A DNA stretch of 7,099 bases from Microbacteriaceae bacterium (GTDB taxonomy: Bacteria; Actinomycetota; Actinomycetes; Actinomycetales; Microbacteriaceae), in the NCBI GenBank assembly GCA_025463665.1, contig JAODAY010000353.1:1-7099 (forward strand), read 5' to 3'. Both the position numbers and the translations under genes were made by a program. Below the pieces are notes generated by a model that was given only the letters and a program-made list of their open reading frames with translations, searched no databases and had not been told where the DNA came from. Shown in pieces: positions 1 through 6,077 of the stretch; position 1 is the first letter of the stretch, and each line of letters starts with the position of its first letter.

Positions 1-212
1 ACCATGTCCCAGGTGCGTCGCTTGCGGACCGGCACCGCGCCGGCTCCGCCGGCCGGGTGAGCGGAACCCGCCTGAACGGGACTGGCGTGGGCGGGCGCGA
101 GCGGCTGCGCGGGCGGTGCCGGCGGCAGCGGCGCGTACTCGCCCCAGCGCGGGGCGGGACCGGATGTGGGTCGCGGCTCCGGGGCGGCGGGCGTCGCGTG
201 CGGGTCGGTCAT
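1..212 (-). CDS. Pro/Ala-rich N-terminus of a probable membrane protein (DUF6264-like), partial
   Basis: An ATG at 212-210 opens a frame that stays open to the window edge, giving 70 complete codons with the C-terminus missing. The peptide begins [15 protein letters not shown], is dominated by Pro and Ala, has an RWGEYAPL segment at about residues 22-29, and ends in a basic cluster (RKRRTWDM, residues 63-70). Such a cluster commonly precedes a first transmembrane helix, but that helix would lie outside the window. The start overlaps the ispH stop in an ATGA arrangement, so the gene is probably co-transcribed and translationally coupled to ispH. Small Microbacteriaceae proteins with a Pro-rich leader, a GEYA-type motif and following membrane helices (DUF6264, as I remember the family) sit next to ispH. 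The match rests on that motif and context only. Low-complexity GC-rich DNA can hold open frames by chance, so the coding call is good rather than certain. Confidence 0.68.
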   Translation of the reverse strand, partial: MTDPHATPAAPEPRPTSGPAPRWGEYAPLPPAPPAQPLAPAHASPVQAGSAHPAGGAGAVPVRKRRTWDM

Positions 213-1291
213 GCCGTTGCCCGTACCCGGCCACCGATGGCGCGCGCGTCGGTGCGGCCGGAGATGTCCTTGCGCAGCTCCTTGGGCAGGGAGAACATCA
301 GGTCCTCCTCCGCCGTCTTGACCTGCGTCACGTCGCCGTAGCCGGCGCCGGCGAGGTCGTCGAGCAGCTCCTGCACGAGCTCCTCCGGCACGGATGCGCC
401 CGAGGTCACGCCGACGGTCTCGACGCCGTCGAGCCACTCCTGCTTGACCTCGCTCGCGTAGTCGACGCGGTAGGCGGCCTTGGCGCCGTGCTCGAGGGCG
501 ACCTCGACGAGGCGCACCGAGTTGGACGAGTTCGCGGAGCCGACCACGATCACGAGGTCGGCGTCGGTGGCGACCTTCTTGATCGCGACCTGACGGTTCT
601 GGGTCGCGTAGCAGATGTCGTCGCTCGGCGGGTCCTGCAGGTTGGGGAATCGGGCGCGGAGCCTACGCACGGTCTCCATCGTCTCGTCGACGGAGAGCGT
701 GGTCTGGGAGAGCCAGACGACGCGGTCGGGGTCCTTCACCTCGACCGTGTCGGCCTCCTCGGGGCTGCCGACGAGCGTCGTGTTGTCCGGGGCCTCGCCC
801 GCGGTGCCCTCGACCTCCTCGTGACCCTCGTGTCCGATGAGCAGGATGTGGAAGTCGTCGCGCGCGAAGCGCACCGCCTCGCGGTGCACCTTGGTCACGA
901 GCGGGCAGGTCGCGTCGATGGCGTCGAGTGCGCGGTCCGCGGCGCCCTGCACGACCGCGGGCGAGACGCCGTGCGCGCTGAAGACTATGTGTGAGCCGGC
1001 CGGAACCTCGTCGACCTCGTCGACGAAGATCGCGCCTTTCTTCTCCAGCGTGGAGACGACATGAATGTTGTGCACGATCTGCTTGCGCACGTAGACGGGG
1101 GCGCCGAAACGTTCGAGCGCCTTCTCGACCGCGATGACGGCCCTGTCCACCCCAGCGCAGTATCCGCGCGGAGCGGCGAGCAGCACCCGCTTCGTGCCGG
1201 TGACGGGGGTATCCTTTAGCCTGTTCCGCAGCGCGGGAATTCGCGGCATCTCGAGATGCACGATGGCGTTTCCATTGGTGATATTGCTCAC
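209..1291 (-). CDS. ispH: 4-hydroxy-3-methylbut-2-enyl diphosphate reductase IspH (LytB)
   Basis: IspH is a cytosolic [4Fe-4S] enzyme that reduces HMBPP to IPP and DMAPP in the final step of the MEP pathway. The 360-residue product carries the three cluster cysteines in their usual settings: Cys45 (GYCAGV), Cys129 (DATCPLVTK) and Cys227 (ICYATQNRQ). It also has the substrate-site residues His74 (VHN), His107 (SAHGVSP), His157 and Glu159 (GHEEVEGT), the QTTLSVDET segment (196-204), SSNS (255-258) and VTSGAS (295-300). The start taken is GTG at 1291, six bases below a TAGAAT -10 element, which suggests a leaderless mRNA. An ATG at 1249 (residue 15, MPRIPAL) is the main alternative and would give 346 residues, nearer the family norm. 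Downstream it overlaps the next gene by four bases. It is transcribed divergently from xseA. Nothing in the sequence suggests damage. Confidence 0.97.
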   Translation of the reverse strand: MSNITNGNAIVHLEMPRIPALRNRLKDTPVTGTKRVLLAAPRGYCAGVDRAVIAVEKALERFGAPVYVRKQIVHNIHVVSTLEKKGAIFVDEVDEVPAGSHIVFSAHGVSPAVVQGAADRALDAIDATCPLVTKVHREAVRFARDDFHILLIGHEGHEEVEGTAGEAPDNTTLVGSPEEADTVEVKDPDRVVWLSQTTLSVDETMETVRRLRARFPNLQDPPSDDICYATQNRQVAIKKVATDADLVIVVGSANSSNSVRLVEVALEHGAKAAYRVDYASEVKQEWLDGVETVGVTSGASVPEELVQELLDDLAGAGYGDVTQVKTAEEDLMFSLPKELRKDISGRTDARAIGGRVRATA

Positions 1292-1304
1292 CCCTCGATT
1301 CTAT
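1275..1304 (+). promoter_or_regulatory. Possible sigma-70-type promoter of xseA
   Basis: TTGGTG at 1275-1280 and TTCTAT at 1299-1304 are separated by 18 bases and could serve as -35 and -10 boxes. They would start transcription near 1311 and leave a leader of about 28 bases that contains the xseA ribosome binding site. The -10 would overlap the divergent ispH -10, so the two promoters could compete. Both boxes match the consensus only partly, so this is a weak prediction. Confidence 0.28.
1298..1303 (-). promoter_or_regulatory. -10 element of ispH, leaderless type
   Basis: On the minus strand these bases read TAGAAT, a good match to the TANNNT -10 consensus. Exactly six bases separate the hexamer from the GTG start of ispH, which places the transcription start at or next to the first base of the start codon. 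The expected -35 position (about 1321-1326, GTAAGT on the minus strand) is not a recognisable TTGACA-like box, as is common in actinobacterial promoters. The same hexamer at the same distance precedes xseB. Confidence 0.6.
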
Positions 1305-1327
1305 CCGCGAGGCGCCGCACACTTACT

Positions 1328-1334
1328 GGGAGGG
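1328..1334 (+). promoter_or_regulatory. Ribosome binding site fixing the TTG start of xseA
   Basis: GGGAGGG here contains a full GGAGG core (1329-1333) five bases before the TTG at 1339. It is the reason for choosing this unusual start over the in-frame GTG at 1360, which has no comparable purine-rich site in front of it. Confidence 0.7.
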
Positions 1335-1338
1335 CAGA

Positions 1339-2592
1339 TTGGCAGAGTTCACCGCCGCCGTGACGGATGCCCCGTCCACCGTCGATACCCCGTGGCCCGT
1401 CGGGCTGCTCTCGAGCAAGATCAAGGGCTGGATCGATCGGCTCGGCACCGTCTGGGTCGAGGGCGAACTCACCCAGTGGGGCGTCTCCGGCGGCAACGTC
1501 TACGGCAAGCTCAAAGACCTCGACATGGACGCCACGGTCGGCTTCACCATCTGGTCGTCGGTCAAGGCCAGGCTGCCGGCCGACCTCAAGCAGGGCGACC
1601 GGGTCATCGCGCTGGTCAAGCCGAACTACTGGGTCAAGGGCGGCACCCTCACCATGCAGGTGTTCGAGATGCGCCACGTCGGCCTCGGCGACCTGCTCGA
1701 ACGCCTCGAACGGCTGCGCCAGACCCTCGCCGCCGAGGGCCTGTTCGCTCCCGACCGCAAGAAGAGCCTGCCGTTCCTGCCCGGGCTCATCGGACTCGTC
1801 ACCGGCAAAGACAGCGATGCCGAGAAAGACGTGCTGCGCAACGCCCAGTTGCGCTGGCCCTCGGTGCGTTTCCGCGTCGCCCACGCCGCGGTTCAGGGCG
1901 AGCGGGCCGTGGCCGAGGTCACGGCGGGCATCCGGCTGCTCGACGCCGACCCGGAGGTCGACGTGATCATCGTCGCGCGCGGCGGCGGAGACTTTCAGAA
2001 CCTGCTCGTATTCAGCGACGAGTCACTCGTGCGCGCGGCATCCGCCTGCTCGACGCCCCTCATCAGCGCCATCGGGCACGAGGCCGACCGACCGCTGCTC
2101 GACGAGGTCGCCGACCTGCGGGCATCGACGCCGACGGATGCCGCCAAGCGCGTCGTTCCCGACGTCGCCGAAGAGCTGGCGCGAGTGTCGCACGCTCGCG
2201 CCCGAATCGGCACGCGGGTGACCGGAATGCTCACGCACGAGATCGACCGCCTCGAGCAGCTGCGATCCCGCCCCGTGCTCGCCAACCCCGTGGTGCTGGT
2301 CGACTCGCGCGCCGAAGAGCTCTCGCGCTACGTGGCCCGCAGCCGCGACCTCGTCGAGCGGGTCGTCGAACGCTCGCTCCGGCGCGTCGGGGAGCTCTCG
2401 GGACAGCTGCGTGCGCTCTCCCCGCAGGGCACGCTCGACCGCGGCTATGCCATCGCACAGCTCGAATCGGGCGAGGCGCTGCGGGACGCGGCCGACGCCG
2501 CCCCCGGCGCGCGCCTCCTCCTCACCCTCGCGAAGGGCCATGTCCGTTCCACCATCGACTCCGCCGCAGACGAGTCCCCCACCGACAGCTAG
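1339..2592 (+). CDS. xseA: Exonuclease VII large subunit
   Basis: XseA is the catalytic subunit of exonuclease VII, which degrades single-stranded DNA from both ends to oligonucleotides in a complex with several XseB subunits. The 417-residue protein starts with an OB-fold DNA-binding region at about residues 18-115 (WVEGELTQW, GGNVYGKLKD). The catalytic domain follows, with GLVTGKDSDAEKDV (152-165), the ARGGG motif (213-217) and IGHEADRPLLD (245-255). Asp164, Arg214, His247 and Asp250 keep the same spacing as E. coli Asp155, Arg205, His238 and Asp241, as I recall those catalytic residues. A long helical region with many Glu/Arg runs from about 275 to 355. The C-terminal LSPQGTLDRGYAI segment (360-372) is typical of the family. 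The start is TTG with a strong ribosome binding site. xseB follows 13 bases after the stop. Confidence 0.97.
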   Translation: MAEFTAAVTDAPSTVDTPWPVGLLSSKIKGWIDRLGTVWVEGELTQWGVSGGNVYGKLKDLDMDATVGFTIWSSVKARLPADLKQGDRVIALVKPNYWVKGGTLTMQVFEMRHVGLGDLLERLERLRQTLAAEGLFAPDRKKSLPFLPGLIGLVTGKDSDAEKDVLRNAQLRWPSVRFRVAHAAVQGERAVAEVTAGIRLLDADPEVDVIIVARGGGDFQNLLVFSDESLVRAASACSTPLISAIGHEADRPLLDEVADLRASTPTDAAKRVVPDVAEELARVSHARARIGTRVTGMLTHEIDRLEQLRSRPVLANPVVLVDSRAEELSRYVARSRDLVERVVERSLRRVGELSGQLRALSPQGTLDRGYAIAQLESGEALRDAADAAPGARLLLTLAKGHVRSTIDSAADESPTDS

Positions 2593-2593
2593 G

Positions 2594-2599
2594 TAGAAT
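2594..2599 (+). promoter_or_regulatory. -10 element of xseB, leaderless type
   Basis: TAGAAT lies just after the xseA stop codon and exactly six bases before the GTG of xseB. No convincing Shine-Dalgarno sequence precedes that GTG, so a leaderless transcript starting at the GTG is plausible. This would let the small subunit be made independently of readthrough from xseA. No clear -35 box is visible around 2571-2577. Confidence 0.5.
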
Positions 2600-2605
2600 C
2601 GTCCC

Positions 2606-2824
2606 GTGGAAACAGCACAGAACGTCGACGTCAGCTCGCTCAGCTACGAGCAGGCTCGAGACGAACTCATCCGGGTCGTGTCAGAGCTCGAGCAGGGCTC
2701 GACAACGCTCGAGCAGTCGCTCGCCCTGTGGGAGCGCGGCGAGGCGGCGGCCAAGCGATGCGAGGAGTGGCTGCTCGGCGCGAAGGCCCGACTCGACCAG
2801 GCACGACTCACCGGAACCGAATAA
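2606..2824 (+). CDS. xseB: Exonuclease VII small subunit
   Basis: XseB is the small non-catalytic subunit that binds the helical region of XseA and is needed for a working exonuclease VII. The 72-residue product has the family pattern: [20 protein letters not shown] (13-32) with the conserved E-LE-G core, then [23 protein letters not shown], forming two amphipathic helices of an antiparallel hairpin. The length is normal for the family (about 65-85 residues). GTG is the start. The gene follows xseA by 13 bases and is followed by the next gene after only four bases, so it belongs to the same operon. A TAGAAT -10 box six bases upstream suggests extra leaderless transcription, which fits the excess of small over large subunits in the known complex; that functional link is inference. 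Confidence 0.95.
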   Translation: METAQNVDVSSLSYEQARDELIRVVSELEQGSTTLEQSLALWERGEAAAKRCEEWLLGAKARLDQARLTGTE

Positions 2825-2828
2825 TCCC

Positions 2829-3629
2829 GTGGCGGCGAAGACCACCGGCAAGGGCCCGACCACCGGCAAGGGCTCAGGCACCGGCAAGGGATCAGGCACC
2901 GGCAAGGGCCCGAGCACCGGCAAGGGCTCAGGCACTGGCAAGGGCTCAGGCACTGGCAAGGGCTCAGTAACGACGCGGGTGAAGCCTCCCGGCATCGTGG
3001 CGGAGCTCGGTCGGCCGGAGACTCCCGAGGAGACCGCCGCCCGCAAGGCGGAGAACTCCCGCAGACACCGCGCCAACCAGACCCTGCGCAACCTGCTGTG
3101 GTCGCTCGCGGCCTCGGTGGGCCTCATGCTGCTCGTCGTGCTCGTCGTCGTGCGCCCCGAGCAGCCACAGCGCGAGCCGGTCGACTTCGAGCGCGTCGCC
3201 GCCGACGCGCAGCCGACCGTCGACGAACCGCTCGCGACCCCCGCGCTGCCGCCCCAATGGAGCGCCAACAGCGCCAACATCGGCGAGTCGAAAGACGGCA
3301 TCACCACCTGGTACATCGGGTTCCTCACGCCGAGCACCGAGTTCATCGGGCTCAGCCAGGGCATCGACGCCAACCCGACGTGGCTCATCACGTTGCTCGA
3401 GCAGCACGTGGCGACGAGCGTCGAGCAGATCGACGGCGTCGAGTGGACCGTCTACGACGACCGCGACGGCGAAGACCCGGGCAACCTCGCCTATGCGATG
3501 GTCGCCGAGGCGGGCGACAGCATCTACGCGATCTACGGCACCGCGGACTCCAATGAGTTCCGCACCCTCGCCGGATCCCTCACCCCCGACATCGAAGCCG
3601 CTACCGCGGCGGAGGAGACAGCCGAGTGA
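2829..3629 (+). CDS. DUF4245-like single-pass membrane protein with N-terminal TGKG repeats
   Basis: The 266-residue product has no known biochemical role. Residues 6-47 are seven copies of a TGKG[PS]x hexapeptide. A charged stretch follows (VAELGRPETPEETAARK, 57-73, then RRHR), then one hydrophobic helix at about 88-108 (LLWSLAASVGLMLLVVLVVV). Residues 109-266 form a probable extracytoplasmic domain with FERVAADAQPT, WSANSANIG, TWYIGFLTP and a C-terminal IYAIYGTADSNEFRTLAGSL segment, which resembles DUF4245. The positive charges before the helix predict N-inside, C-outside topology. The GTG at 2829 lies four bases after xseB and keeps the repeat in frame. A GTG at 2979 (residue 51) would remove the whole repeat and give 216 residues, closer to repeat-free relatives. 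I prefer 2829 because variation in the repeat core is silent, but ribosome binding sites are weak at both. The stop overlaps the carbonic anhydrase start by four bases (GTGA). Confidence 0.82.
   Translation: MAAKTTGKGPTTGKGSGTGKGSGTGKGPSTGKGSGTGKGSGTGKGSVTTRVKPPGIVAELGRPETPEETAARKAENSRRHRANQTLRNLLWSLAASVGLMLLVVLVVVRPEQPQREPVDFERVAADAQPTVDEPLATPALPPQWSANSANIGESKDGITTWYIGFLTPSTEFIGLSQGIDANPTWLITLLEQHVATSVEQIDGVEWTVYDDRDGEDPGNLAYAMVAEAGDSIYAIYGTADSNEFRTLAGSLTPDIEAATAAEETAE
2844..2969 (+). repeat. Seven tandem 18-bp units (TGKG hexapeptide repeat)
   Basis: Seven head-to-tail 18-bp units, consensus ACCGGCAAGGGCTCAGGC, read in frame as TGKGPT, TGKGSG, TGKGSG, TGKGPS, TGKGSG, TGKGSG and TGKGSV. A higher order is visible: units 1-3 (2844-2897) and units 4-6 (2898-2951) match at 51 of 54 bases, suggesting duplication of a 54-bp block. 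Within the TGKG core the only changes are silent (GGC to GGA in unit 3, ACC to ACT in units 6 and 7). The unit length keeps the frame whatever the copy number. Confidence 0.97.
3611..3617 (+). promoter_or_regulatory. Ribosome binding site of the carbonic anhydrase gene
   Basis: GGAGGAG ends eight bases before the GTG at 3626 and lies inside the last codons of the upstream gene. It supports that GTG as the start despite its overlap with the preceding stop codon. Confidence 0.75.
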
Positions 3630-4273
3630 ACGAGACCCCGTCGCAGAAGACTCCCGCCAAGGCCTGGGAGGAGATGCGCCGCGGCAACGAACGTTTCGTC
3701 GCAGGCGAGCCGCTGCATCCGCGGCAAGACGTGGAGCGTCGCGCCTCGCTCGCAACGGCGCAGACGCCCGACGCCGCGCTTTTCGGCTGCAGCGATTCGC
3801 GGCTCGCGGCGGAGATCATCTTCGACAAGGGCATCGGCGACCTCTTCGTCGTGCGCAACGCAGGCCAGATCATCTCGGAGTCGGTGCTCGGTTCGCTCGA
3901 ATACGCCGTGGCCGTGCTCAACGTGCCGCTCATCGTCGTGCTCGGGCACGACTCGTGCGGGGCCGTGCTCGCGGCAATCGAATCGCAGCAGGAAGACGCC
4001 GCGCCACTGCCGCCACACATCGACCACCTCATCTCCAAGATCGTCCCCGCGGTGCGCCGCCTCGCGAACGTGGGCGACGCCCCCATTCCCGCGGGCACGG
4101 TCGACTCACACGACGTCGGCCACGAACACCTGCGCGACACGATTCGCGAGTTGATCGAGGCATCCGAGCTGATCAGCGACGGCATCGCCGCGGGTACTCT
4201 TGCAGTTGTGGGCGCCAACTATCGGCTGCTCGAGGGCCGCGCGGTCCCCGACATCCTCGTTGGAAATCTCTAA
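3626..4273 (+). CDS. Beta-class carbonic anhydrase
   Basis: This enzyme interconverts CO2 and bicarbonate in the cytoplasm with a zinc ion. The 215-residue product shows the beta-class signature. Cys55 in GCSDSR, His108 and Cys111 in GHDSCGA are the expected zinc ligands, and Asp57-Arg59 is the conserved dyad. The VVRNAGQ segment (75-81) and the C-terminal [14 protein letters not shown] stretch are also typical. Length is normal, with no signal peptide or membrane segment. The N-terminal [16 protein letters not shown] helix (13-28) matches the start of many bacterial members. The GTG start overlaps the previous stop as GTGA, implying translational coupling, and a strong ribosome binding site precedes it. 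Bicarbonate supply for carboxylation reactions feeding the TCA cycle, next to fumarase, is a plausible role but inferred. Confidence 0.95.
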   Translation: MNETPSQKTPAKAWEEMRRGNERFVAGEPLHPRQDVERRASLATAQTPDAALFGCSDSRLAAEIIFDKGIGDLFVVRNAGQIISESVLGSLEYAVAVLNVPLIVVLGHDSCGAVLAAIESQQEDAAPLPPHIDHLISKIVPAVRRLANVGDAPIPAGTVDSHDVGHEHLRDTIRELIEASELISDGIAAGTLAVVGANYRLLEGRAVPDILVGNL

Positions 4274-4295
4274 CGCCCAGCACCGCCTCCATCAC

Positions 4296-4303
4296 GGAAG
4301 AAG
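4296..4303 (+). promoter_or_regulatory. Ribosome binding site selecting the fumC GTG start
   Basis: GGAAGAAG lies ten bases upstream of the GTG at 4314. The reading frame stays open further upstream into the carbonic anhydrase gene, so this site and the conserved fumarase N-terminus after it decide the start. Confidence 0.55.
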
Positions 4304-4313
4304 ACTCAACGAC

Positions 4314-5735
4314 GTGACTACCTCCACTCCCGCAGCAACCGACGGATCCGCCGCGTTCCGCATCGAGCACGACACGATGGGCGAAGTCCGCGTTCCCGTC
4401 GATGCCCTCTACGGTGCCCAGACCCAGCGCGCGGTCGAGAACTTCCCCATCTCGGGCTCCGGGCTCGAATCCGGCCAGATCGTGGCCCTCGCACGCATCA
4501 AGCGCGCCGCCGCGATCGTCAACGGGTCGCTCGGCATCATCGACGGCGGCATCGCCGACGCGATCGTCGGCGCCGCCGACCAGCTCATCGCGGGAGAGCA
4601 CCACGACCAGTTTCCCGTCGACACCTACCAGACCGGCAGCGGCACCTCCTCGAACATGAACATGAACGAGGTGCTCGCGACGCTCGCCTCCGCCGCCCTC
4701 GGCTCCCCCGTTCACCCCAACGACCACGTGAACGCCTCGCAGTCGTCGAACGACGTATTCCCCACCTCGGTGCACGTCGCCGTGACCGGCGCCCTGCTGA
4801 CCGACCTCATCCCCTCGCTCGAGCACCTCGCCGCGGCGCTCGACGTGAAGGCCGAGCTCTGGAAGACGGCGGTCAAATCCGGTCGCACCCACCTCATGGA
4901 TGCCACGCCCGTCACGCTCGGCCAGGAGTTCGCCGGCTACGCCCGCCAGATGCGGCTCGGCATCGCCCGGGTGCAGTCCACGATCGAGCGCGTCGCCGAG
5001 GTCCCGCTCGGCGGCACCGCCGTGGGAACGGGGATCAACACCCCGGCCGGCTTCCCGCAGAAGGTCATCGCCCAGCTCGCCGCAGACAGCGGCCTGCCGA
5101 TCACCGAGGCGGCGGACCACTTTGAGGCGCAGGGTGCGCGCGATGCCCTGGTCGAGGCATCCGGAGCCCTTCGTGTCATCGCCGTCTCGCTGACCAAGAT
5201 CTCCAACGACCTGCGCTGGATGGGGTCTGGGCCCAACACCGGGCTGGGCGAGATCAACATCCCCGACCTGCAGCCCGGCTCGTCGATCATGCCCGGCAAG
5301 GTGAACCCGGTGATTCCCGAGGCCGTGATCATGGTCGGCGCGCGTGTCATCGGTAATGACGCCACGATCGCCTGGGCCGGCGCCACCGGAAACTTCGAGC
5401 TCAACGTCGCGATCCCCGTGATGGGTACGGCGCTGCTGGAGTCGATCCGCCTGCTCTCCAACTCGACCGTGCTGCTCGCCGACAAGACGGTCGACGGCCT
5501 CACCGCCAACCTCGAGCGTGCCCGTGCGCTGGCCGAGTCGTCGCCGTCGATCGTGACGCCGCTCAACAAGATCATCGGCTACGAGTCCGCGGCGAAGATC
5601 GCCAAGCACGCCGTCGCCCAGAGCATCACGGTGCGCGAGGCCGTCATCGACCTCGGCTTCGTCGAGCGCGGCGAGGTCACCGAGGAGCAGCTCGACAAGG
5701 CGCTCGACGTGCTCTCGATGACGCACCCCGGCTGA
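4314..5735 (+). CDS. fumC: Class II fumarate hydratase
   Basis: FumC hydrates fumarate to L-malate in the TCA cycle; class II enzymes are iron-free homotetramers. The 473-residue product has the conserved regions of the fumarase/aspartase superfamily: [14 protein letters not shown] near 110-123, QSSNDVFPT near 143-151, [18 protein letters not shown] from residue 189 with the catalytic-type His193, and the [11 protein letters not shown] signature loop at 322-332 with its catalytic serine. The N-terminal [26 protein letters not shown] also fits FumC rather than aspartase or argininosuccinate lyase, although class II fumarase and aspartase are close and only assay separates them fully. The start is GTG with a purine-rich site upstream, 40 bases after the carbonic anhydrase stop. 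Length is normal. A convergent hairpin-rich region follows. Confidence 0.97.
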   Translation: MTTSTPAATDGSAAFRIEHDTMGEVRVPVDALYGAQTQRAVENFPISGSGLESGQIVALARIKRAAAIVNGSLGIIDGGIADAIVGAADQLIAGEHHDQFPVDTYQTGSGTSSNMNMNEVLATLASAALGSPVHPNDHVNASQSSNDVFPTSVHVAVTGALLTDLIPSLEHLAAALDVKAELWKTAVKSGRTHLMDATPVTLGQEFAGYARQMRLGIARVQSTIERVAEVPLGGTAVGTGINTPAGFPQKVIAQLAADSGLPITEAADHFEAQGARDALVEASGALRVIAVSLTKISNDLRWMGSGPNTGLGEINIPDLQPGSSIMPGKVNPVIPEAVIMVGARVIGNDATIAWAGATGNFELNVAIPVMGTALLESIRLLSNSTVLLADKTVDGLTANLERARALAESSPSIVTPLNKIIGYESAAKIAKHAVAQSITVREAVIDLGFVERGEVTEEQLDKALDVLSMTHPG

Positions 5736-5757
5736 GCCGGACCCGCCTCACTCCGGC
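5736..5757 (+). terminator. Weak stem-loop directly after the fumC stop
   Basis: GCCGGA (5736-5741) can pair with TCCGGC (5752-5757) around a ten-base loop, beginning on the base after the fumC stop codon. No T-rich tract follows, so it would be a weak or non-canonical terminator. The larger hairpin just downstream is the stronger candidate. Confidence 0.3.
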
Positions 5758-5759
5758 GG

Positions 5760-5905
5760 TGCTGAGGGGCAAACTTCGGTCGCTCACGCCCCCACGGGCG
5801 AGCAGAAGTTTGCCCCTCCGCATTCGCCGCCATGCTGAGGGGCAAACTTCGGTCGTCGTTGCCTAGGCTCGCGGGCAGAAGATTGCACCGCAACGTGCGC
5901 CGCGC
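5760..5905. repeat. Two tandem 73-bp hairpin units, second one degraded
   Basis: A 23-base sequence that includes GAGGGGCAAACTTC occurs identically at 5760-5782 and 5833-5855, a 73-base offset. At the same offset, the inverted arm at 5805-5818 (GAAGTTTGCCCCTC) has a diverged counterpart at 5878-5891 (GAAGATTGCACCGC, 11 of 14 identical). The loops between the arms are 27 bases in both units but differ in the middle. This is best read as a duplicated intergenic palindromic unit of the REP type. No coding frame or target-site duplication is evident. Confidence 0.85.
5764..5818. terminator. Long near-perfect hairpin between convergent fumC and phoH
   Basis: Arms GAGGGGCAAACTTC (5764-5777) and GAAGTTTGCCCCTC (5805-5818) are perfect 14-base inverted repeats. 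The loop folds further: GCTC (5782-5785) with GAGC (5800-5803), and GCCC (5788-5791) with GGGC (5796-5799) around a four-base tip. As a symmetrical structure between convergent genes it could terminate transcription from either side. There is no U tract, which is common for GC-rich genomes but lowers certainty. The structure is certain, the terminator role inferred. Confidence 0.5.
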
Positions 5906-6035
5906 CCCAGTGTGTCGGGAGCTCGACGCGAGGGATGGTAAATCGCTCGCCCGGTGCATCCGGAACCACCATCTGCCGCCCCTGTCAACGCCCCGAGCCC
6001 TCGCCCGACGCCCAGCGGCGAGCGCAGCGCCCAGC

Positions 6036-6060
6036 GCCCAGCCAGGCGAGCCCAGCCAGG
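6036..6060. repeat. 11-bp direct repeat in CCCAGC-rich stretch
   Basis: GCCCAGCCAGG occurs at 6036-6046 and again at 6050-6060, a 14-base period. Two more CCCAGC copies lie at 6011-6016 and 6030-6035. The stretch lies just past the stop codon of the minus-strand PhoH gene. It shows no clear hairpin or known motif and may be simple slippage-derived low complexity. Confidence 0.6.
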
Positions 6061-6077
6061 CCCGCCCGGCGCCGAGG

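Larger units (their letters stand above)
5736..6077. other. Convergent intergenic region between fumC and the PhoH gene
   Basis: This 342-base stretch has no believable gene on either strand. The frames crossing it translate to shadow-like sequence, and those over the hairpins repeat the same short peptides (such as PKFAPQH) because of the repeat. It holds a small stem-loop after fumC, the two 73-bp hairpin units, an unremarkable stretch from about 5906 to 6000, and a CCCAGC-rich stretch before the PhoH stop. I see no tRNA or promoter I could defend. Confidence 0.7.

Noticed and set aside
116..994. Long plus-strand open frame opposite ispH.
   Set aside because: It is the antisense shadow of ispH, with composition typical of GC-rich complementary frames and no recognisable domain.
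1292..1338. Riboswitch or attenuator before ispH or xseA.
   Set aside because: The spacer is 47 bases and the ispH promoter leaves essentially no leader, so there is no room for one.
1134..2828. The plus-strand frame extending far upstream of the DUF4245-like gene.
   Set aside because: This part overlaps ispH, xseA and xseB in other frames, is an Arg/Ala/Pro-rich shadow, and is ended on the left only by lack of stops in GC-rich DNA.
2844..2969. TGKGSGTGKG repeats look like Walker A (P-loop) motifs.
   Set aside because: A P-loop needs GxxxxGK followed by S or T. Here every lysine is followed by glycine, and no Walker B or ATPase fold accompanies the repeat.
2844..2969. Short regularly spaced repeats as a possible CRISPR array.
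   Set aside because: The units are 18 bp head to tail without unique spacers, in frame with a protein; no cas genes are present.
4173..5726. Minus-strand open frame of about 517 codons opposite fumC.
   Set aside because: It mirrors fumC exactly and consists of Asp/Gly/Val/Arg-rich sequence without family motifs.
5764..5818. The inverted repeat as terminal repeats of a miniature transposon.
   Set aside because: The element would be only 55 bases, has no visible target-site duplication, and the loop itself folds; a REP-like hairpin or terminator explains it better.
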